DNA of 64,000 nt from Myxococcales bacterium (GTDB lineage Bacteria > Myxococcota_A > Polyangia > Nannocystales > Nannocystaceae). The notes below the pieces were generated by a model. That model was not told the DNA's origin. It saw only the letters and a program-made list of their open reading frames with translations, and made no database searches. The DNA is taken from the NCBI GenBank assembly GCA_020633335.1, contig JACKDU010000001.1:372001-436000 (forward strand), written 5' to 3'. A program made the position numbers and the translations under genes. Shown one piece after another: positions 57,207 to 64,000 of this stretch. Position 1 is the stretch's first letter, and the number at the start of each line of letters is the position of its first letter.

Positions 57207-58837
57207 AAGCGCCCGCTCACCTGGAGGCCGACGAGGCCGGGGCCGAGCGCCGGGCCGAGGGCGTAGGAGCGCCGCCGACGGCGGAGATCGACGATCGCGG
57301 TGATCGCCGTGCCGACCAGGAGGCCGCCGCCGATGCCGGTGAGCATGCCGGCGCCGAGGCGGTGACCGACCAGCTTCGAGAGGTCGTCGTCGCTGACGTG
57401 GGGCGCGCCCGGGCCGAGGATCGCGTCCTGCCGCCGCATGTAGACCACCAGCCAGCCGACGCCGCCGCCGAAGATCGCCCCGCCGACCCCGCCGACGATG
57501 TAGAGCGAGCGGCGGCGGGCGCCGACCAGCGTCGGCAGCGCGGAGAAGGCGGTCGCGGCCCCGCCCATCGCCGTGATCACGCCCGAGGTCTGGAGCATCG
57601 CCGCGACCCGCTGGTCGTGGTTGTAGTCGGCGCTCGGGTAGCGGGGCTCGACCTCGGCGATGATCGCCGGATCGATCGGCGCGTCGCTCGAGAGGTCGGC
57701 GCCCGCCTCCTCGAGGAGCGCGTCGTAGTCCTCCTTGGCCCGGTTCTCCCGGCTCACGCCGCCGAGGAGGAGGCCGACGCCGGTGATGTAGCCGACCCCG
57801 AGGAGGCCGGTGAGCGCGAAGGCGAGCTTCTTGTCCTTGTTGAGGCGCTCGCCCTGGGGGCCCTTCCTGGTCAGCACGAGGTCGACCTTCCGCGTGGCCG
57901 GCGTGACCGTCACGTAGGTCGTGCCCTGGTAACGCGGGCCCTTGACCTCGACGCTCCACGGGCCCGGCGTCAGGACCACGGAGGTGACGTCCTGGAGCCC
58001 CTCGCGGAGGACCGGTCGGCCGCGGCCGTCGGTGCGGGAGATCGTCATCTTCGCGCCGCGGAGCGCCCGCTCCGGTCGGAGGTGGACCTCGACGAGGATC
58101 CGCTGGCGCTCGAGGTTGAGCTCCCACACGTCCTCGCCCTGCACGGCCTGGCGACGGAGCTCGAGGGGCAAGAAGCCGGGGATCGTCACCCGGATCGTCC
58201 AGGGCCCGGGGTCGAGGTAGAGGTCGTCGCGGATCCCGCGGAGGTCGAAGGTCGTCCGCTCGCCGTCGAGGAGCGGGCCCTCGAGGGTGATCGTCGCGGC
58301 CTCGATGTCGCTGGGCAGGAGCGACTCGCTCGATCCCGGCGGCCCCTCGATGAGGCGGAGGCGGATCTTCGCGGTCAGGGCGCGCTCGGCCGCCTCGAGC
58401 GCGTCGAGGTGGCCGAGCGTCGCGTCCGCGAGGGCGCCGGCGCGCTGGCGGAGGAGCGCGAGGTGGCGGAGGGCCGCGCTGTGCTGGCCGGCGCGGCTGC
58501 GGGCGAGGGCCGCCTGGTAGAGGAGTCGGATGTCGCCGGTCGATTGCCAGAGCGACTCGAAGATCCGCGCGGCCTCGAGGTCACGCCGCATCATCGAGAG
58601 GCTGAGGGCGCGGGCGACCTCGGGGTCCGGGGGCGGGGCGAGCTCGGGGGGCTCGTTCGGCCGCTGGGGGCCGGTGAGCGCGCTCCCCTCGCCCTGGAGG
58701 GGCCCGGAGCCGGCGCCAGCGTCGGGGTCGACGGGGTAGGCGGGGCCGGCCGCGGCCGCGGCTGGGCAGGGGAGGGCGAGCGGGAGGCAGAGGGCGAGCG
58801 CGAGGAGGCGGCCGAGTGAAGATGTCTTTTGGGGCAT
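57203..58837 (-). CDS. envelope protein with helical, PEGA-like and membrane regions
   Basis: A 544-residue exported protein. Signal peptide (LGRLLALALCLPLALPCPAAAAAG), a Pro/Ala/Glu linker, TPR-like helices (about 75-160: AARIFESLWQSTGDIRLLYQAALARSRAGQHSAALRHLALLRQRAG), two beta modules like PEGA domains (FDLRGIRDDLYLDPGPWTIRVTIPGFLPLELRR; VVLTPGPWSVEVKGPRYQGTTYVTV), then four hydrophobic helices (LAFALTGLLGVGYITGVGLLLGG and later). This arrangement is frequent in myxobacteria, with function unknown. It is followed by a TPR lipoprotein and the VIT/VWA lipoprotein on the same strand upstream, perhaps one envelope module. Confidence 0.78.
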   Translation of the reverse strand: MPQKTSSLGRLLALALCLPLALPCPAAAAAGPAYPVDPDAGAGSGPLQGEGSALTGPQRPNEPPELAPPPDPEVARALSLSMMRRDLEAARIFESLWQSTGDIRLLYQAALARSRAGQHSAALRHLALLRQRAGALADATLGHLDALEAAERALTAKIRLRLIEGPPGSSESLLPSDIEAATITLEGPLLDGERTTFDLRGIRDDLYLDPGPWTIRVTIPGFLPLELRRQAVQGEDVWELNLERQRILVEVHLRPERALRGAKMTISRTDGRGRPVLREGLQDVTSVVLTPGPWSVEVKGPRYQGTTYVTVTPATRKVDLVLTRKGPQGERLNKDKKLAFALTGLLGVGYITGVGLLLGGVSRENRAKEDYDALLEEAGADLSSDAPIDPAIIAEVEPRYPSADYNHDQRVAAMLQTSGVITAMGGAATAFSALPTLVGARRRSLYIVGGVGGAIFGGGVGWLVVYMRRQDAILGPGAPHVSDDDLSKLVGHRLGAGMLTGIGGGLLVGTAITAIVDLRRRRRSYALGPALGPGLVGLQVSGRF

Positions 58838-58985
58838 GTCGTTCCTGACGGAGCTCGGCCTCGCCCGCTCGGCGGGGCCGGCCTCCGGCGGGGAGAACGG
58901 CGGCCCCTGGCGATCGCTTTCACTATGCCAGAGGTCGCGGCCCGAGCGCGCGCCTCGCATGTCCCCGTCGGGGCATCGCCGGCAG

Positions 58986-59975
58986 CTACTCGCTGGAGTC
59001 GTCGCCACTGGGGCCCGCGGGCATCAGCGCCGCGAGCTGCTCGATCCGGAGGGCGAGGCGCTCGCTCACCGGGAAGCTCGCGCTCGCCGGGCGGGCGGCT
59101 TGGAGGTCGTCGAAGATCACCCGAGCGTCGACGAACATCGACGCCGCGGCGTCGAGCGAGCCGGCGGCGTAGGTCGCGGCCGCGACCGCCAGGAGGGCCT
59201 CGGCGTGGGGGAGCGAGTCGCCGCCGAAGTGCTCGATCGCCCCGTCGTAGGCGTCGCTCGCGGCGATCACGGCCTCGTCGACGAAGTGGAGCGCGAGGAG
59301 GATGTCGACCCGGAGGAGGAGGAGCTCCTGGCGATCACCCTCCTCGGCCTCGCGGCTCTGGCGGAGCTCGGCCCGCGCCTGCTCGACCAGCTCGAGCGCC
59401 TGGGTCGGGTTGCCGAGCGCGAGGAGGTTGCGGGCGAGGACCCGGCGGGCGTCGCCGAGGAGGGGCGAGGCGCTGCCCTCGAGGAGGGAGAGCGCCCGCA
59501 GCGACCAGGTGCGGGCGTCGCCGAGGTGGTTGGCGCGGAAGGCGAGGTCGCTGTAGAGGAGGGCGACGATCGCCCGCTCCTCGGGGCTCGCCGCCGGGCC
59601 CAGGCGGCCGACGTCGCGCTCGAGGAGGGTCAGCTGCGTCGCCGCCGTGCGGGCGTCGCCCTGGGTGAGCGCCATCTCGATCGAGAGGCGGCGGAGGGCG
59701 TCGCGGCCGGCGTCGGGGGCGGTCTTCGAGGCGCTCGCCAGGCGCGGGGCGATCGCCTCGCGGACCTCGTCGAGGTGGCCCATCGTCGCCCGCCGGCGGA
59801 GGAGCTCGAGGTCGTGGATGTCGGTCGGCGCCGGGTTCTCGTCGAGGATGTGGACCGCCGCGCTCGACTCGCTCGGCGGGGCGCTCGGCGAGCGGGCGCC
59901 GGCGCAGGCGGCCAGCGCCAGGGCGGCCAGGGCGGCGAGCGCCGGCGAGCGCCAGCGCGGGCGGGGGGCGGCCAT
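58986..59975 (-). CDS. TPR-type lipoprotein
   Basis: A 329-residue lipoprotein. Signal peptide with lipobox LAAC (LALAACAGARS), then helix-turn-helix units across the rest (DLELLRRRATMGHLDEVREAIAPRL, ALRRLSIEMALTQGDARTAATQLTLLERDV, IVALLYSDLAFRANHLGDARTWSLRALSLLEG, LLGDARRVLARNLLALGNPTQALELVEQARAEL, HAEALLAVAAATYAAGSLDAAASMFVDARVIFDDL), typical of TPR solenoids that scaffold protein complexes. The start at 59975 has TAGAGT ending 7 nt upstream; the longer in-frame extension to 60101 is unlikely. Confidence 0.82.
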   Translation of the reverse strand: MAAPRPRWRSPALAALAALALAACAGARSPSAPPSESSAAVHILDENPAPTDIHDLELLRRRATMGHLDEVREAIAPRLASASKTAPDAGRDALRRLSIEMALTQGDARTAATQLTLLERDVGRLGPAASPEERAIVALLYSDLAFRANHLGDARTWSLRALSLLEGSASPLLGDARRVLARNLLALGNPTQALELVEQARAELRQSREAEEGDRQELLLLRVDILLALHFVDEAVIAASDAYDGAIEHFGGDSLPHAEALLAVAAATYAAGSLDAAASMFVDARVIFDDLQAARPASASFPVSERLALRIEQLAALMPAGPSGDDSSE

Positions 59976-59982
59976 CCCCCCG

Positions 59983-59988
59983 ACTCTA
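59983..59988 (-). promoter_or_regulatory. putative -10 box TAGAGT for TPR lipoprotein gene
   Basis: TAGAGT ends 7 nt before the ATG at 59975. Confidence 0.5.
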
Positions 59989-60102
59989 GCCCGGATCGAC
60001 CGCGGCGCCAGCCGACCTCCGGCGGGGGCGGCCGCGCCCTCCTCGCGCTCCCCCGATGCGGGGGTCGCCGCCGGCGTCCTCGAAGATGTCCCAAGAGACA
60101 TC

Positions 60103-63100
60103 TCAGTAGGTCCAGTAGACCTTCGCCAGGCGGAGGGTCGAGTGGTCGGAGGTGATGTCGAAGCTCCGGGTCGCGCCGTTGGTCTTGATCTTGAGGGTCG
60201 CCTGGACCGGCGGCACCCGGCCCTCGCCGCCCGGGCGGCTGACCTCGATGTAGACCGGGTTGTCGATCGACTGCATCGTCAGGGTCTCCTCGCCCTCGCC
60301 CTCGCGGACCCGGATCACCTCGCGGCGGAGCGCCGAGAGCCGGCGGCCGCGGCGGTCGACGACGGCGATGTCCATGTCGATCGGCCCGCTCCAGGTGAGG
60401 GTGGCCTTGAGGTCAGGGTAGGAGTGGAGGCCGTCGACCTTGGGCGCGGCGATGCTCCGCCCGCCGATCTCGCCGGCGACCCGGTCGATCTCGCGCTGGT
60501 TGCCCTTGATCCGGCCGCGGGCGTCGACGATCGCGTCGGTCGCCAGATCCCAGCGGCCGGCGGCGCCGAGGCAGCGGATCAGGTCGACGTGGTTGGCGGC
60601 GGGCTTCGGGTCGATGCTGACCAGCGCCCGAAAGTGGGCGCAGGCGCGGGTGGTGTCGCCCTTGCTCAGGAGCGCGTCGGCGAGGCGGTGGTGGAGCTTG
60701 CGATCGAAGGGCCGGACCTCGATCGCCGAGGCGTAGGCCCGCGGGGCGATCGCCTCGCCGCGGGCGGCGAGGAGGTCGGCGACCGCGAGGAGCGCGGGCG
60801 CGTGGTCGGGGTCGGCCTCGGCCCAGGCGCGGGCGTACTCGAAGGCCTCGGGCGCGCCGTAGTAGATCGCGGTCTGGACCAGCCGGCGGTGGGCCGCGCG
60901 GCTCGAGGGGTCGCGGTCGCGCTGGTCGCGGAGGTTGTCGAGCTTGACCCGGATGCTGGAGCTCGGGGCGACGTCGGTCGAGATCGCGATCCGCGGGATC
61001 CGGGCCTTGCCGCGGCCGTAGGCGCCGCCGTAGCCCGCGCCGCTGCCGCTGCCGTAGCCGACCCCGCCGCCGCCGCCGCCGAAGTCGCCGCCGTCGAAGG
61101 GATCGGCGAGGTCCATCGCCGCCTTCTTCTTGGGGGCCGACGAGGGCATCTTCGAGGCCGGCCGCGAGGCCGACGACGACGACTTCGGGGCCGGGGAGGG
61201 CTTCGCCGACTTGGTCGCGCCGGTCATCGGCCCCGCGTCCTCGTCGTCGTCGAGGTCGACGGGCTCGCCCTCGGCCATCTCGTCGCCGTCGAAGGCGTCG
61301 CGGGAGGGGGCGCCCTTCGCCTTCTCGCTCTCCTTCTCGGCCTTCTCCTCGAGCTCCTCCATCGGCTTGCGATCGCTCTTGTCGGCGGCGCTCGCGTCCT
61401 CCTCCTGGGCCGTCGACGCCTCGTCCTTGGTCCGGCTGCTCCGCTTGTTGTCGAGGAGGCCGTCGGCCGGCGCCTCGGCGGGGGGCGTCGCCTCGGCCGC
61501 GGCCGCCGCGTCCGGCGAGGCCTGGACCGTCGAGCTCGCCGAGCCGCCGGTCGGCGCCCCGAGGGAGCCCTTCCAGGCGTCGGTCTGGCCGGCGTTGCGG
61601 ACGACGTTGAACTCCCGGTACATCGCGTCGTTCTCGAGGACCAGGAGCGCGGTGTAGCGCGAGAGGACGGTGAAGCGCTTCGAGAGCTCGATGATCGTCT
61701 TCTTGGCGGCGAAGCCCTGGGTCGCGGTCAGCTCGTCGATCTCCTCGCGCGCCCAGGTCCGCGGGAGGTGGGCGTGGCGGCCCGAGGTGTCGGCCCGATC
61801 GGCGACCAGGCGGACGTCGAAGGTGTCCTTGACGATCGCCCCGTCGGGGCCGGTCGCGCGCACCGTGAGCGGGCCGTCGACCGGCCGCGAGAGCTTGCCG
61901 GTGAGGACCAGCGAGTCGCCGCTGCGGATCGACCCGACCTTCGAGGGGTGGACGAAGATCATCCCGTCGGGGAGCTCGAGCTCGACGTTGCGGGCGACCG
62001 GCACCGCCGCCCGGAGGCGGAGCTCGCGGACGAGGTCGCGGAGGTTGTCCTTGGCGTCGGCCTGGATCACGTCGCCGCCGGTCGCGTCGGCGAGGGCGCC
62101 GAGGAGGAGGAGATCGGAGCGCGAGCCCATCGCCACCGACTGCACGCGGATCCCCTCGAGCTTCGGCGTGAGGTGGCGGACCAGCTCGTCGGGCGCGAGC
62201 TCGCCGGCGCTCGGGGTGCCGTCGCCGAGGTAGACGATCACCCGCTCGCCGGGGGCCGGCCCGCCCTTGGCGTCGGCCTCGTGGAGCGCGTCGGCGGCCG
62301 AGCGGAGCATCCCGCCGAGGTCGCTGGCGCCGGCGAGGGTCTGGCCGCGGAGGAAGGCGTCGGCGGCCGTGAGCGCGTCGGCGGTCGGCGCCTGGAGGCC
62401 GCCCGGGGCCGCGTCGCAGGCGGTGTCGCAGGCGAGGATCGTCACCCGGTCGTCGATGTCGAGCGCGCCGGCGATCGCCTGGACGAGCGAGCTCGCGGCG
62501 GTGAAGAGCTCGGGGGTCGTCGAGTGCGAGCGGTCGAGGACGAAGGCGTAGTGGGTCGGCCGATCGTCGGCGGCGAGCGGGAGGTCGGGCTGGACCGCGA
62601 CCATGAAGTAGGCCTGGCCGTCGCGGTCGAGGTGGGTCTCGGCGTGCATCCGGCGGTCCTCGGGCGGCAGCGGGATGTCGACGCCGAGGTCGTGGACCGG
62701 CCGGAACTCGCGCTCGTGGGCGCTGAGCTCGATCCGGTCGCCGTGCTCGCGGCGCTCGAGGTCGGCCATCGGCGTCTTGAGGGCCGCGAGCGCGTCGCTC
62801 GGCAGCTCGCCCTTGTCGATCGTCACCTTGAAGTCGAAGTCGCCGATCGCCGTGCCGCTCGCCCCCGAGCTCGCGCCGCTGAGCGGGTAGCGGTAGCGCA
62901 GGCTCTCGCCGACGGCGGGCAGCACCTGGGTGTAGCGGAGGCGGATCTTCCGCTCGCCGCGGCCGGGGATCGGGAAGATCTTGAGCTTGAAGATGTTGCC
63001 CTGCTCCCACTCGAGGAGCGCCGGGTCGCGGGGGACGGTCGCCTCGACGATCTCCTTGAAGATCGCCCGGGCGCGCTCCTTCTCGAGCATCGCCGCGTCC

Positions 63101-64000
63101 TCCCACCGGTTGCCGACGAGGAGCGAGAGCCCGGAGATCGACGCGTCGGCCGGCAGCGGGAAGCGGTAGGTCCCCTCGAGGACCAGCGGCGCCTCGTTGT
63201 AGAAGGTCTGCTCGACCTCGGTGAGGGCGATCCGCCCGGAGATCGTCACGTTGACCTTCTGGTCGACCAGGCGCAGCGAGTAGCGCTCCTGGGTCTCGCC
63301 GGCGCGGCGGGCCGTGAGGGCGCCGACGCCGACCGGGACCTCGTCGGCCATCTTCGCGGCGAGGTCGAAGGAGCGGGCCCACGAGGTGTCCTCGAGGGGG
63401 CGGAGGGAGACCACCGGCTGCGGCGGGGCGGCCTCCTCGATCGGCGTCTGGAGGGTCGCGCCGGGGCCGAGGTCGACCGACTTGTCGCCGCTGCGGAGCT
63501 TGGCGGCGCCGTAGACGACCGCGTAGTCGCGGTGGCCGTCGCGATTCAGCGCCCGGGCCTCGCCCTGGCTGACCTCGAGGAGGTCCTCACCGCTGGCGAT
63601 CGTCAGGGGCGTCTGGCCGGCGGTGACGATCGCCACCAGCTCGCCGCTGCGGAGCTCGACCTTGCGATCGCTGGCGGGGTGGACGACGAGCTCGCTCGCC
63701 TCGTTGATCCGCAGGGTGCCGCCGCCCTCGAGGGAGAGCTCGGCGAGGGTGCCGCGGGGGACCTGGATGACCTGGCCGGCGCGGAGCTTGGCGCCCTTGC
63801 CGAGGAAGGTCCCCTCGGCGAGGTCGGCGGTGCGGATCCCCGAGGGGCCGGAGACCGCGGAGACCGCGGCGACGACGTCGCCGCTCGCGGGCGCCGCGTC
63901 GCTCGCCCCGGGCCCGGCCTCGGCGGCGCCGGCCTCGGCCTTGGTGTCCTGCGCGGCCCCGCCGTCGGCGGCGCCCTGGGGGCGATTGCAGCCGCCGAGC
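60103..64000 (-). CDS. FecR-like, VIT, VWA and TPR multidomain lipoprotein (5' end beyond window)
   Basis: About 1298 residues are visible; the right edge cuts the signal peptide exactly at its lipobox LGGC, so only the first residues are missing. Counting from the edge: a linker, a FecR-like region (about 45-190, RAGQVIQVPRGTLAELSLEGGG, SGELVAIVTAGQTPL), a VIT domain (about 225-345, EVEQTFYNEAPLVLEGTYRFPLP), a VWA domain (about 475-640) with DRSHS at the MIDAS position, then a charged Ser/Glu/Lys linker, a Gly/Tyr-rich stretch near 980, TPR helices (about 1025-1165) and a final beta domain resembling DUF2135 (LTWSGPIDMDIAVVDRRGR). It probably acts in surface adhesion or complex assembly. The frame stays open and internally consistent through the whole length. 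Confidence 0.9.
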   Translation of the reverse strand, partial: LGGCNRPQGAADGGAAQDTKAEAGAAEAGPGASDAAPASGDVVAAVSAVSGPSGIRTADLAEGTFLGKGAKLRAGQVIQVPRGTLAELSLEGGGTLRINEASELVVHPASDRKVELRSGELVAIVTAGQTPLTIASGEDLLEVSQGEARALNRDGHRDYAVVYGAAKLRSGDKSVDLGPGATLQTPIEEAAPPQPVVSLRPLEDTSWARSFDLAAKMADEVPVGVGALTARRAGETQERYSLRLVDQKVNVTISGRIALTEVEQTFYNEAPLVLEGTYRFPLPADASISGLSLLVGNRWEDAAMLEKERARAIFKEIVEATVPRDPALLEWEQGNIFKLKIFPIPGRGERKIRLRYTQVLPAVGESLRYRYPLSGASSGASGTAIGDFDFKVTIDKGELPSDALAALKTPMADLERREHGDRIELSAHEREFRPVHDLGVDIPLPPEDRRMHAETHLDRDGQAYFMVAVQPDLPLAADDRPTHYAFVLDRSHSTTPELFTAASSLVQAIAGALDIDDRVTILACDTACDAAPGGLQAPTADALTAADAFLRGQTLAGASDLGGMLRSAADALHEADAKGGPAPGERVIVYLGDGTPSAGELAPDELVRHLTPKLEGIRVQSVAMGSRSDLLLLGALADATGGDVIQADAKDNLRDLVRELRLRAAVPVARNVELELPDGMIFVHPSKVGSIRSGDSLVLTGKLSRPVDGPLTVRATGPDGAIVKDTFDVRLVADRADTSGRHAHLPRTWAREEIDELTATQGFAAKKTIIELSKRFTVLSRYTALLVLENDAMYREFNVVRNAGQTDAWKGSLGAPTGGSASSTVQASPDAAAAAEATPPAEAPADGLLDNKRSSRTKDEASTAQEEDASAADKSDRKPMEELEEKAEKESEKAKGAPSRDAFDGDEMAEGEPVDLDDDEDAGPMTGATKSAKPSPAPKSSSSASRPASKMPSSAPKKKAAMDLADPFDGGDFGGGGGGVGYGSGSGAGYGGAYGRGKARIPRIAISTDVAPSSSIRVKLDNLRDQRDRDPSSRAAHRRLVQTAIYYGAPEAFEYARAWAEADPDHAPALLAVADLLAARGEAIAPRAYASAIEVRPFDRKLHHRLADALLSKGDTTRACAHFRALVSIDPKPAANHVDLIRCLGAAGRWDLATDAIVDARGRIKGNQREIDRVAGEIGGRSIAAPKVDGLHSYPDLKATLTWSGPIDMDIAVVDRRGRRLSALRREVIRVREGEGEETLTMQSIDNPVYIEVSRPGGEGRVPPVQATLKIKTNGATRSFDITSDHSTLRLAKVYWTY

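Noticed and set aside
56648..58819. A 723-codon plus-strand open frame covering the UspA gene and the complement of the PEGA/TPR gene.
   Set aside because: It covers two genes with clear motifs in other frames, and its composition is that of a shadow frame.

Overview
The window is very GC-rich DNA (by eye about 70 percent or more) densely packed with genes on both strands. It looks like a myxobacterium, probably of the Nannocystis/Plesiocystis group. The reasons are: several lipoproteins with long Ser/Thr/Gly linkers directly after the lipobox, a transmembrane and a second partial Ser/Thr protein kinase, an FHA protein, Cys-rich secreted proteins, a fibro-slime-domain lipoprotein, a VIT/VWA lipoprotein and a class I terpene synthase. 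This placement is inference from protein style, not from a marker gene. No rRNA, tRNA, CRISPR array, insertion sequence or integrase was recognised, and no gene-free stretch exceeds about 300 bases.

Layout. 1-2.7 kb: 5' part of a Ser/Thr kinase gene and a large lipoprotein with a possible BPI/TULIP-like fold. 2.8-8.4 kb: an orphan ATP-synthase-alpha-like protein with a destroyed P-loop, a small hypothetical, a fatty acid hydroxylase family protein, an exported protein, a cupin, an aspartoacylase-family hydrolase and a Cys-rich lipoprotein. 8.5-13.9 kb: a metallophosphoesterase lipoprotein and an M23 peptidase lipoprotein (both with a reading-frame break), a SRPBCC protein, a membrane protein, and three near-identical 18-19-residue micro-ORFs, each with its own ribosome-binding site. 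13.9-16.7 kb: a lower-GC two-gene cassette, DUF262 protein plus HipA-family kinase. 16.8-21.1 kb: di-heme cytochrome c peroxidase and an MMPL/LolA-like export pair. 21.3-26.2 kb: terpene synthase, histidine kinase, two small proteins, UbiA-family prenyltransferase. 26.3-29.1 kb: divergent receptor kinase and FHA protein. 29.3-36.5 kb: duplicated tail-tube-like protein, UvrD/PcrA helicase (three frame breaks), eight-Cys lipoprotein, MenH-like hydrolase, SnoaL-like protein, DegP-like protease. 36.8-46.1 kb: a complete MoxR-DUF58-Bat operon. 46.3-64 kb: GAF histidine kinase, RlmI-type methyltransferase, outer-membrane protein, phosphoglycerate mutase GpmI, lipoproteins, SulP transporter with a UspA protein, two TPR-type envelope proteins and a FecR-VIT-VWA-TPR lipoprotein cut by the right edge.

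Two window-wide observations help interpretation. First, many genes on both strands carry a TANNNT box whose end lies 6 or 7 nt before the start codon, which points to leaderless transcripts and was used to choose starts. Second, at least five genes contain single net -1/+1 type frame breaks while the protein continues normally in another frame. Three of these lie in one housekeeping helicase gene, so assembly or sequencing error is at least as likely as real gene decay.
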